DNA of 64,000 bases from Chelydra serpentina. Lineage: Eukaryota; Chordata; Testudines; Chelydridae. Positions 44,990 through 54,938 of the stretch are shown here, piece after piece. A program made the translations under genes and the position numbers. The DNA is taken from positions 534,501 to 598,500 of the forward strand of contig JBAIAC010000056.1 in the NCBI GenBank assembly GCA_037349315.1. Direction: 5' to 3'. The notes beneath the pieces are model-generated. The model had not been told where the DNA came from and made no database searches. It was given only the letters and a program-made list of their open reading frames with translations. Each line of letters opens with the position of its first letter. Position 1 is the stretch's first letter.

Positions 44990-45175
44990 ACAAAATCCTG
45001 GCTCCTGAAGCATCTTCCCTCCCTGGAATGAACCCCGCGGCCATCTTAGCTAGGAATTGCTCATAGTGCCATAACTGTAGCCCTCGGACTTTCTGTGTCC
45101 TCTAAGGTGTTTAATGAGAAAAAGACTTTGTTCTGATTGTCAATAAAAACAAATAAACCTGCGGATATGATTGTG
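44990..45175 (+). terminator. 3' UTR and polyadenylation signals
   Basis: AATAAA at 45,142-45,147 and again at 45,152-45,157, about 155-165 bases after the stop. Cleavage would fall near 45,165-45,180. The next recognisable sequence is a CR1 copy starting about 45,230. Confidence 0.75.
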
Positions 45176-45229
45176 AAGCAGTAAACTTATTTTTGCAAAC
45201 TTCATCCAGTGATTTTATTATCACAGCCT

Positions 45230-47312
45230 GTTTCCGAAAGGAGTCGAGGAAAGCTGGCTGTATTTTAAAGAATCCTTATTGAGGTTGCAGGAACAAACCA
45301 TCCCGATGTGTAGGAAGAAAAGCAAATATGGCAGGCGACCAGCTTGGCTTAACAGTGAAATCCTTGCTCGTCTTAAACACAAAAAAGCAGCTTACAAGAA
45401 GTGGAAGATTGGACTAATGACCAGTGAGGAATATAAAAGTATTGCTCAGGCATGCAGGAGTGAAATTAGGAAGGCCAAATCACACTTGGAGTTGCAGCTA
45501 GCCGGAGATGTTAGGAGTAACAAGAAGGGTTTCTTCAGGTATGTGAGCAACAAGAAGAAAGTCAAGGAAAGTGTGGGCCGCTTGCTGAATGAGGGAGGGA
45601 ACCTAGTGACAGAGGATGTGGAGAAAGCTAGTATACTCAATGCTTTTTTTGCCTCTGTCTTCACAGACAAGGTCAGCTCCCAGACAGCTGCACTCCGCAG
45701 CATGGTATGGGGAGGAGGTGACCAGCCCTCTGTGGAGAAAGAAGTAGTTCAGGACTATTTAGAAAAGCTGGACGAACACAAGTCCATGGGGCCGGATGCA
45801 CTGCATCCGAGGGTGCTAAAGGAGTTGGCCAATGAGATTGCAGAGCCATTGGGCATTCTCTTTGACAAATCATGGCAATCGGGGGAGGTCCCGGATGACT
45901 GGAAAAAAGCTAATGTAGTGCCCATCTTTAAAAAAGGGAAGAAGGAAGATCCGGAGAACTACAGGCCAGTCAGTCTCACCTCAGTCCCTGGAAAAATCAT
46001 GGAACAGGTCCTCAAGGAATCAATTCTGAACCGCTTAAAGGAGGGGAAAATGATCAGGAACAGTCAGCATGGATTCACCAAGGGCAAGTCATGCCTGACT
46101 AACCTAATTGCCTTATTTGATGAGATAACTGGCTCTGTGGATGAGGGGAAAGCAGTGGACGTGCTATTCCTTGACTTTAGCAAAGCTTTTGATACAGTCT
46201 CCCACAGTATTCTTGCCAGCAAGTTAAAGAAGTATGGGCTGGATGAATGGACGGTAAGGTGGATAGAAAACTGGCTAGATCGTTGGGCTCAATGGGTAGT
46301 GATCAATGGTTCCATGTCTAGTTGGCAGCCGGTATGAAGTGGAGTGCCCCAAGGGTCGGTGCTGGGGCCGGTTTTGTTCAATATCTTCATTAACGATCTG
46401 GAGGATGGTGTGGCCTGCACCCTTAGCAAGTTTGCAGATGACACTAAACTGGGAGGAGTGGTTGATACGCTGGAGGTAGGGATAGGATACAGAGGGACCT
46501 AGACAAATTAGAGGATTGGGCCAAAAGAAATCTGATGAGGTTCAACAAGGACAAGTGCAGAGTCCTGCACTTAGGATGGAAGAATCCCATGCATTGCTAC
46601 AGACTAGGGACCGAATGGCTGGGCAGCAGTTCTGCAGAAAAGGACCTAGGGGTTACGGTGGACGAAAAGCTGAATATGAGTCAACAGTGTGCCCTTGTTG
46701 CCAAGAAGGCTAATGGCATTTTGGGTTGTATAAGTAGGGGCATTTCCAGCAGATCAAGGGACGTGATTATTCCCCTCTATTCGGCACTGGTGAGGCCTCA
46801 TTTGGAGTACTGTGTCCAGTTTTGGGCCCCACACTACAAAAAGGATGTGGATAAATTGGAAAGAGTCCAGCGGAGGGCAACAAAAATGATTAAGGGACTG
46901 GAGCACATGACTTATGAGGAGAGGCTGAGGGAACTGGGATTGTTTAGCCTGCAGAAGAGAAGAATGAGGGGGGATTTGATAGCTGCTTTCAACTACCTGA
47001 AAGGGGGTTCCAAAGAGGATGGATCTAGACTGTTCTCAGTGGTAGAAGATGACAGAACAAGGAGTAATGGTCTCCAGTTGCAGAGGGGGAGGTTTAGGTT
47101 GGATATTAGGAAAAACTTTTTCACTAGTAGGGTGGTGAAGCACTGGAATGGGTTACCTAGGGAGGTGGTGGAATCTCCTTCTTTAGAGGTTTTTAAGGTC
47201 AGGCTTGACAAAGCCCTGGCTGGGATGATCTAGTTGGGGATTGGTCCTGCTTTGAGCAGGGGGTTGGACTAGATGATCTCCTGAGGTCCCTTCTAACCCT
47301 GAGATTCTATGA
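45230..47312 (+). mobile_element. CR1 LINE copy 1 (5' truncated)
   Basis: A reverse-transcriptase ORF runs from ESWLYFKESLLRLQEQ-like sequence through NYRPVSLTSVPGKIMEQ, LFLDFSKAFDTVSH, the FADDTKLGG catalytic box near 46,430, and the C-terminal half to ALAGMI. The tail GGTTGGACTAGATGATCTCC ... GATTCTATGATT closes it. A TGA at 46,335-46,337 (likely CGA to TGA) and a frameshift near 46,480 inactivate it. The endonuclease domain is missing. It lies directly downstream of the FCGBP poly(A) site in the same orientation. Confidence 0.9.
45279..47233 (+). pseudogene. CR1 ORF2 reverse transcriptase, disrupted
   Basis: Two open stretches (45,279-46,337 and 46,535-47,233) together give most of the CR1 reverse transcriptase and C-terminal domain. 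They are separated by one in-frame stop and one frameshift between the FADDTK box and [13 protein letters not shown]. Open stretches this long imply a fairly young copy. Confidence 0.88.
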
Positions 47313-47441
47313 TTATTTCTATCTTAATGTAATTTCCTGACTCAGTGGAAGAGAACAAGACAGACTTTTTGTACAGCACCTAGCACAATGGAGTAGAACT
47401 GCCATACAAATAGTTAATAATAATAGGAGTTATGCCAATTT
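47313..47441. other. Short non-genic segment
   Basis: It begins with the 23-base word at 47,316-47,338 that also flanks the minus-strand CR1 at 50,974 in inverted form. It then holds an L2/MIR-type tail (TTTTTGTACAGCACCTAGCA). Confidence 0.5.
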
Positions 47442-47611
47442 CCTAGAACTGGAAGGTCATCAAGCCCAGTTTCCTGCTTTCACTAGCAGGATCAAGTACT
47501 GTCCTCTGACAGATTTTTGACCCAGATCTCTTAAATAGCCCTCTCAAGGAGTGAACTCACGACCCTGGGTTTAGCAGGCCAATGCTCAAACCACTGAGCT
47601 ATCCCTCTCCC
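47442..47611 (-). mobile_element. tRNA-derived SINE, diverged copy
   Basis: CTGGAAGGTCATCAAGCCCA at the tail end and CCTGGGTTTAGCAGGCCAAT, CAAACCACTGAGCTATCCCT at the tRNA-like head. It is more diverged than the copies at 1.0 and 23.7 kb. Confidence 0.75.
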
Positions 47612-47815
47612 TGATAATAATAATGCTGCTGCATCCTGCTACTAAAACTTGTTAGAATGGATTAAGCTTTATGCCAAGAGCTAGAGAAGTCCATGTTTCT
47701 CGAATGGACGGTCCTGAGTTTTATTCCCTATGGTAGCTGCTGTGTCTGTGTTTGTGCTGCATTGGCCGGGCGGGGGGGCGATAGAGCAAGACTTAACGAG
47801 CTCAATCTTCATCAA

Positions 47816-47940
47816 AGAGAAGATTAAGAGATTATTGTACCTCTTTCTTTGGCATTGATACAACCGCAGCTGGAATACTGTCTCCAGTTCTGGTGTCTAC
47901 AGTTCAGGAAAGATGTTGATACATTGGAGAGACATTCAGA
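47816..47940 (+). mobile_element. Old CR1 internal fragment
   Basis: ACCTCTTTCTTTGGCATTGA, CAGCTGGAATACTGTCTCCA and GTTCAGGAAAGATGTTGATA correspond to the [20 protein letters not shown] region. The sequence is too decayed to be read as a frame. Confidence 0.55.
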
Positions 47941-47944
47941 AGAG

Positions 47945-50272
47945 AGACTAAAGGAATAGAAAATAGGGGGGAAGCTGTTCTAGATTTGATTTTAACAAAT
48001 AGGGAGGAACTCGTTGAGAACTTGAAAGTAGAAGGCAGCTTGGGCGAAAGTGATCATGAAATCCTAGAGTTCACAATTCTAAGGAAGGGTAGAAGGGAGT
48101 ACAGCAAAATAGAGACAATGGATTTCAGGAAAGTGGATTTTGGTAAGCTCAGAGAGCTGATAGGTAAGGTCCCATGGGAATCAAGACTGAGGGGAAAAAC
48201 AACTGAGGAGAGCTGCCAGTATTTCAAAGGGACACTATTAAGGGCCCAAAAGCAAACTATTCCGCTGGGTAGGAAAGATAGAAAATGTGGCAAAAGACCA
48301 TCTTGGCTTAACCACGAGATCTTGCAAGATCTAAAGAATGAAAAGAAGTCATATAAAAAATGGAAACTAGGACAAATTAGAAAAGATGAATATAGGCAAA
48401 CAACACGGGAATACAGGGGCAAGATTAGAAAGGCAAAGGCACAAAATGAGCTCAAACTAGCTACAGGAATAAAGGGAAACAAGAAAACTTTTTATGAATA
48501 CATTAGAAGCAAGAGGAAGACCAAGGACAGGGTAGGCCCACTGCTCAGTGAGGAGGGAGAAACAGTAACAGGAAACTTGGAAATGGAAGAGATGCTTAAT
48601 GACTTCTTTGTTTCGGTCTTCACCGAGAAGTCTGAGGGAATGCCTAACATAGTGAATGCAAATGGGAAGGGGGAAGGTTTAGAAGATAAAATAAAAAAAG
48701 AACAAGTTAAAAATCACTTAGATAAGTTAAATGCCTGCAAGTCACCAGGACCTGATGAAATGCATCCTAGAATACTCAAGGAGCTAATAGAAGAGGTATC
48801 TGAGCCTCTAGCTATTATCTTTGGTAAATCATGGGAGACAGGAGAGATTCCAGAAGACTGGAAAAGGGCAAATATAGTGCCCATCTAGAAAAAGGGAAAT
48901 AAAAACAACCCAGGAAACTACAGACCAGTTAGTTTAACTTCTGTGCCAGGGAAAATAATGGAGCAATTAATTAAGGAAATCATCTGCAAACACTTGGAAG
49001 GTGGTAAGGTGATAGGGAATAACCAGCATGGATTTGTAAAGAACAAATCATGTCAAACCAATCTGATAGCTTTTTTTGATAGGATAACGAGTCTTGTGGA
49101 TAAGGGAGAAGCGGTGGATGTGATATACCTAGACTTTAGTAAGGCATTTGATACGGTCTCACATGATATTCTTATCAATAAACTAGGGAAATACAACTTA
49201 GATGAGGCTACTATAAGGTGGGTGCACAACTGGCTGGATAACCGTACTCAGAGAGTAGTTATTAATGGTTCCCAATCCTGCTGGAAAGGTATAACGAGTG
49301 GGGTTCCGCAAGGGTCTGTTTTGGGACCGGCTCTGTTCAATAGCTTCATCAACGACTTGGATATTGGCATAGAAAGTACGCTTATTAAGTTTGCAGATGA
49401 TACCAAACTGGGAGGGATTGCAACTGCTTTGGAGGATAGGGTCATAATTCAAAATGATCTGGACAAATTGGAGAAATGGTCAGAGGTAAACAAGATGAAG
49501 TTTAATAAGGACAAATGCAAAGTGCTCCACTTAGGTAGGAACAATCAGTTTCACACATACAGAATGGGAGGAGACTGTCTAGGAAGGAGTACGGCAGAAA
49601 GGGATCTAGGGGTTATAGTGGACCACAAGCTAAATATGAGTCAACAGTGTGATGCTGTTGCAAAAAAAGCAAACATGATTCTGGGCTGCATTAACAGGTG
49701 TGTTGTGAGCAAGACACGAGAAGTCATTCTTCCGCTCTACTCTGCGCTGGTTAGGCCTCAACTGGAGTATTGTGTCCAGTTCTGGGCACCGCATTTCAAG
49801 AAAGATGTGGAGAAATTGGAGAGGGTCCAGAGAAGAGCAACAAGAATGATTAAGGGTCTAGAGAACATGACCTATGAAGGAAGGCTGAAGGAATTGGGTT
49901 TGTTTAGTTTGGAAAAGAGAAGACTGAGAGGGGACATGATAGCAGTCTTCAGGGTGTCATAAGGAGGAGGGAGAAAACTTGTTCATCTTAGCCTCTGAGG
50001 ATAGAAAAAGAAGCAATGGGCTTAAACTGCAGCAAGGGAGGTTTAGGTTGGACATTAGGAAAAAGTTCCTAACTGTCAGGGTGGTTAAACACTGGAATAA
50101 ACTGCCCAGGGAGGTTGTGGAATCTCCATCTCTGGAGATATTTAAGAGTAGGTTAGATAAATGTCTATCAGGGATTGTCTAGACAGTATTTGGTCCTGCC
50201 ATGAGGGCAGGGGGCTGGACTCGATGACCTCTCGAGGTCCCTTCCAGCCCTAGAATCTATGAATCTATGAAA
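47945..50272 (+). mobile_element. CR1 LINE copy 2
   Basis: Starts inside the endonuclease domain ([10 protein letters not shown] motif at about residue 21 of the first open stretch), continues through the reverse transcriptase ([40 protein letters not shown]) and ends GACCTCTCGAGGTCCCTTCC with repeated ATCTATGA. TAG at 48,886-48,888 (in PIF-KKG) and a small deletion near 49,955 break it. It is a different subfamily from copy 1, with a different tail. Confidence 0.9.
47986..50182 (+). pseudogene. CR1 ORF2 (copy 2), disrupted
   Basis: Open stretches 47,986-48,888, 48,943-49,962 and 49,979-50,182 cover the endonuclease end, the full reverse-transcriptase palm with FADD, and the C-terminal domain. 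One nonsense codon and one deletion/frameshift separate them. Confidence 0.88.
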
Positions 50273-50289
50273 CACACTTTTCTAATGAG

Positions 50290-50705
50290 AGACTCCAGCA
50301 GCTGTCTATTTAGTAAAACAAAAAGATTAAAGGGTGACTTGATCCCAGTCTATAAGTACCTACATGAGGAACAAATATTAAATAATGGGCTCTTTGATGT
50401 AGCAGAGAGTGTCCAACACAATCCAATACCAGGAAGTTGAAGCTAGGCAATTTTATACTGGAAATAAAGGTGTAAAGTTTTAACAGTGAGAGTAATTAAC
50501 CATTGGAACAATTTATCAACAGTCATGGTGGATTTTTCCGTCACTAGCAATTTTTAAATCGAGATCGGATGTTTTTCTAACAGATCTGCTCCAGGAATTA
50601 TTTTGGGGATGATCTTTGGGCTCTGTTATAGAGGAGGACAGACTACATTGTCACAATGGTCCTTCTGGCCTTGGAATCTATGAATCTATGAATCTATGAC
50701 TAGCA
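50290..50705 (+). mobile_element. CR1 3' fragment
   Basis: AGGGTGACTTGATCCCAGTC, GTAATTAACCATTGGAACAA and ATCGGATGTTTTTCTAACAG run to a CR1 tail (CCTTCTGGCCTTGGAATC) with (ATCTATGA)n. It is the uninterrupted counterpart of the split copy at 6.8-7.8 kb. Confidence 0.75.
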
Positions 50706-50719
50706 GCTGTAAACTAGAG

Positions 50720-50940
50720 CAGTGCAAATCATGATTTTTTTTCATTTTTGCTGGAAATTATGATACATTAAAAACAATATTTTGAGTTTCTTAACATTTT
50801 TTGATTTTTAAAAATATATCTACATTTCAGGGATATTTTGAAATGAAAAGTCATTTTTAACCCCCAAAATCAAAATGTTTAATTTAGAAATCGTGAACAA
50901 AAATGTTGAGATGTTGGGGTGGAGTGGGGGGGATTCTTTT
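50720..50940. repeat. AT-rich repeat family member
   Basis: AAAATCAAAATGTTTAATTT and similar words; continues the family after the CR1 insertion at 51,590-51,685, which ends TTTCACCCAGCTCTAG. Confidence 0.4.
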
Positions 50941-50973
50941 TTGCCAACATAGGAAATTACATTAAGATAGAAA

Positions 50974-51578
50974 GAATCATAGAATCATAGAATCTCAGGG
51001 TTGGAAGGGACCTCAGGAGGTCATCTAGTCCAACCCCCTGCTCAAAGCAGGACCAAACCCAACTAAATCATCCCAGCCAGGGCTTTGTCAAGCCTGACCT
51101 TAAAAACCTCTAAGGAAGGAGATTCCATCACCTCCCAAGGTAGCCCATTCCAGTGCTTCACCACCCTACTAGTGAAAAAGGTTTTCCTAATATCCAACCT
51201 AAACCTCCCCCTCTGCAACTTGAGACCATTACTTCTTGTTCTGTCATCTTACCACTGAGAACAGTCTAGATCCATCCTCTTTGGAACCCCCTTTCAGGTA
51301 GTTGAAAGCAGCTATCAAATCTCCCCTCATTCTTCTCTTCTGCAGGCTAAACAATCCCAGTTCCCTCAGCCTCTCCCCATAAGTCATGTGCTCCAGTCCC
51401 CTAATCATTTTTGTTGCCCTCCGCTGGACTCTTTCCAATTTATTCACATCCTTCCTGTAGTGTGGGGCCCAAAACTGGACACAGTACTCCAAATGAGGCC
51501 TCACCAGTGCCAAATAGAGGGGAACAATCACGTTCCTCGATCTGCTGGAAATGCCCCTACTTATACAGCCCAAAATGC
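50974..51578 (-). mobile_element. CR1 LINE copy 3 (3' part)
   Basis: On the minus strand: [54 protein letters not shown], then stop and a normal CR1 tail. It is the same subfamily as copy 1 but in opposite orientation, and its 3' flank contains the same 23-base word as copy 1's flank. Confidence 0.88.
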
Positions 51579-51970
51579 CGAACAATTCAGCGAAACCACA
51601 TGAATTTGCAAAACATTGCAGTGTCGCCAAATCTGAATTTTTCACTGAAAAAAGCTTTATCTGAAAAGTTTCACCCAGCTCTAGTCTAAGTAGGGCGTGG
51701 AGAATAGAGGGCTTTTGGATCTAGCAGACAAAGGCAGAATGAGCTCTAATAGCTGGAAGTTAAAAGCCACAAAGCTCAAATTAACTATTAATGGCTGCTT
51801 CTTGAAGCAGCTAGTCCTGGAATCCACAAGGGGAAAGGCAATCTTGATTTAGTTTTCAGTGACACACAGGATCTGGTCCAAGTGGTGAATACAGCTGAAC
51901 AGCTCAGTAATAGCAACCATAATATAATTAAATTTAACATCCTTGTGGGGAGAATACCAAAGGAACCCAC

Positions 51971-53050
51971 TGTGACAGTGTACCCCATAAAACTTTATGG
52001 GGAGATGCTTATAAATGTATACATGATGTAACTGGACTATGTTTTATGCTACATGTGCCATGTAACATATCTCTGTGAAAGTTATGATCTACTGAATTTA
52101 TTCCTCCCGTTTATATGCATGTATCATTGTTGTAGTTGAAGTTATGAATATTGGTTGTATTTCTTGAGAAAGGAATGTGCAGGTTAAGTGCCCAATCAAG
52201 AAGCACTTAACAGACAATAGAACTTGCAGACACCAATCCACATCTGAGCTTTGCCAGGAATGTGGCTGGTCTGAGAAGGAACTGAGTTGTGCATGGACAG
52301 GTGACTTGTCCATGTGACCCCAACTCCATTTGGTAACTGGATGCTACACAGGGAGTCTAGAGAGAGGGAGGGGTGTCCACCCAGAGGAGAAAATCTATTT
52401 AAACCCCTAGGAAACCCCTCCATTTTGTCTTCAGCTGGCTAAAGAGAGAGACTCTCCACCCCCCAAGGACACCTGAAAGAGACTGAACAAAGGACAAAGA
52501 CATTAGGGGGGTGAGTGATTGCTGGACCCAGGCTAGAAGGAAGATAGCCTGTTTACTGGACCTAGTGAGGTTTTTATCTGTACACAGGGCGATTAGACCT
52601 AGAACGGCATCTTCTATTTTATTTTATTTAGTAATTCACTTTGTTCTGTCTGTCACTACTTGGAATCACCTAAATCCTACTGTCTGTACTTATTAAAATC
52701 ACTTTTTACTCATTAAGTTTCCTGGTGTACGAGTTGGTACCCGGGGTGGGGGGAGGGTTAAGCTTAGGGTAAGCTTTATACAGGGTAAAACGGATTTATT
52801 AAGGGTTTGAACCTCCTTGGGAGTTGGACACCTGGGTGTCAAAGGCAAGAGCGCTTCCAGGAGCCTTACAGTTGTGAGTGGACTTGGTTCGGACCTGGGT
52901 CTGTGTTTGCAGCAGATCAGTGGAATCTGGCTCAAAACAGACAGGATTCGGGAGTCCCAAGCTGGAAAAGGCCTGGAAGCAGGGGCAGAAGTAGCCTTGG
53001 CACACCAGGTGGCAGCACCAAGCAGGTCTCTGTGACCCCAACCCGTCACA
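51971..53050 (+). mobile_element. Solo LTR (1,080 bp)
   Basis: TGTGACAGTG ... CCCGTCACA, flanked by the 5-bp duplication CCCAC (51,966-51,970; 53,051-53,055). TATTTAAACC about 52,397 is a possible TATA region. No viral coding sequence remains. Inserted in the old CR1. Confidence 0.75.
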
Positions 53051-53274
53051 CCCACCACAGTAGCATTTAACTTCAAAAAGGAGAACTACACAAAAATGAG
53101 GAAGCTAGATAAATGGAAATTAAAAAGAAGAGTCACAAGAGTGAAATGCCTGCAAGCTGGATGGAAATGTTTTAAAAACACCATAATGGAAGCTCAAAGT
53201 AAATGTATACCTCTAATAAAAAAAAAATAGTAAGAGGACCAAAAATGCCACCATGGATAAACAACATAGTGTAA

Positions 53275-54104
53275 GACCTTGGCTACACTTACGAGTTACA
53301 GCGCAGTAAAACTGCCTGCGGCGCTGTAACTCACTAACTGGCTACACTTGCAAGGCACGTGCAATGGTGTATCTCCTCAGATACAGCGCTGCATGTACTC
53401 CACCTCCCTGAGAGGAATAACAACTGTTGCAAAGTGGGTGGAACGTTGGTCTTTCAGTGTAGCCGAGGAACTCCGCAGTTACTGACCTCCGGAAGCTGCC
53501 TTTGTTTTGAAACGGCACTTCCGGGTTGGAGTTCAGAGCTCCGTTGTTGAGGTGCTTTACAAAACAAACACAGCTACTGTTTGCAGGCGGGAGGGGAGGG
53601 GGAAGGGGGGGGGGGGCTCCGTTAGGAATGCCGGCAGCAAAGTTGCCTTGGACAGAGATGGCTTGGGGGGGGGGGGGAGGGGAGAAGAACGGCGGGGGGG
53701 AGGGGGAAGGCTCCGTTTCCCCAAGTTCTCTTTTATCTGCTCTTTAAAAACAAACAAAGCCCCTGCTGTTTGCTTTCAGTGATTGAGAGAGAGGCAGGGG
53801 ATGTGGAGGTGTTTAAACTTAGGAGATAATGAGCTGACACTCTGTGGAGATTCCAAAAACCCACTCTCTCTCCCAACACACTCCGTGTCAAAGTCCCCCT
53901 CACCCCCGCCATTTGAAAAGCACGTTGCAGCCACTTGAATGCCCATAATGCACTGCTCCCAATACAGCTGCAAATGCCTCAAATGTAGCCACCTTACTGC
54001 GCTGGCAGCTGCCAGTGTGGACAGGCTGCAGCGCTTTCCCTACTCAGCTGTACGAAGACGGGTTTAACTCACAGCACTGTACATCTGCAAGTGTAGCCAA
54101 GGCC
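53275..54104. mobile_element. Harbinger-like non-autonomous transposon (830 bp)
   Basis: Ends GACCTTGGCTACACTTAC and GCAAGTGTAGCCAAGGCC are inverted repeats. Flanks are TAA and TTA, compatible with a mutated 3-bp duplication. The interior contains GTTACAGCGC...GCGCTGTAAC near the left end and long G runs (53,606-53,710). No transposase is present. Confidence 0.65.
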
Positions 54105-54620
54105 TTAGAGGCAAAAAGACATCCTTTAAAAATTGGAAGTAAAATCCCACCGAGGAAAACAGAAAGGTGCATAAACTCTGGCAAGTCAAGTGTAAAAGTA
54201 CAATTAGACAGGACAAAAAAGAATTTGAAGAACAGCTAACAAATGACTCAAAAACTAACAGCAAAACATTTTTAAGTACAGAAGCAGAAAGTCTGCCAAA
54301 CAATCAGTGGATGATTGAGGTACTAAAGGAGCATTCAAGGAAGACAAGGCAGAGAAGCTAAATGAATTCTTTGCATCGGTCTCATTGCAGAGGATATGGG
54401 GGAGATTCCCACACCTGAGCCATTCTTTTTAGGTGAGAAATCTGAGAAAATGTCCCAGACTGAGGTGTCACTAGAGGAGGTTTTGGAACAAATTGATAAA
54501 TTAAACAGCAATACGTTACCAAGACCAGATGGCATCACCCAAGAGTTCTGAAGGAATCCATATATGAAATTGCAGAAAACACGGTTACTCACCGTAGTAA
54601 CTAGTGTTCTTCGAGATGTG

Positions 54621-54788
54621 TTGCTCATATGTATTCCAGTTAGGTGCGCGCGCGCGGCGTGCACGATCGTCGGAAGATTTTTACCCTAGCAACACTCGGT
54701 GGGCCGGCTGGCGCCCCCTGGAGTGGCGCCGTTAGGTGCCCCGATATATACTGCAGCCGGCCCATCGCCCTCTCAGTTCCTTCTTGCC
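54621..54788 (+). repeat. DIRS terminal inverted repeat (downstream end)
   Basis: TTGCTCATATGTATTCCAGT to CCCTCTCAGTTCCTTCTTGC; includes CGATCGTCGGAAGATTTTTA and GATATATACTGCAGCCGGC. It is the inverted copy of 60,500-60,667. The outer extension 54,575-54,620 is unique to this end. Confidence 0.85.
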
Positions 54789-54822
54789 GGCTATTCCGAC
54801 AGTGGGGAAGGAGGGCGGGTTT

Positions 54823-54925
54823 GGAATACATATGAGCAACACATCTCGAAGAACACTAGTTACTACGGTGAGTAACCGTGTTTTCTTCTTCGAGTGCTTG
54901 CTCATATGTATTCCAGTTAGGTGAC
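54823..54925 (+). repeat. DIRS internal complementary region
   Basis: The left part (54,823 to about 54,888) is the reverse complement of the element's outer left end 54,575-54,640. The right part (about 54,886-54,925, TTCTTCGAGTGCTTGCTCAT) is the reverse complement of the outer right end near 60,643-60,682. The two meet at TTTTCTTCTTCG. In DIRS-1 this region is thought to template the joining of the ends into a circle. Confidence 0.82.
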
Positions 54926-54938
54926 TCCCAAGCCATTC

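Noticed and set aside
51971..53050. Possible small protein-coding gene between CR1 pieces
   Set aside because: The segment has TG...CA ends and a CCCAC target duplication, so it is a solo LTR; its frames have no domains.
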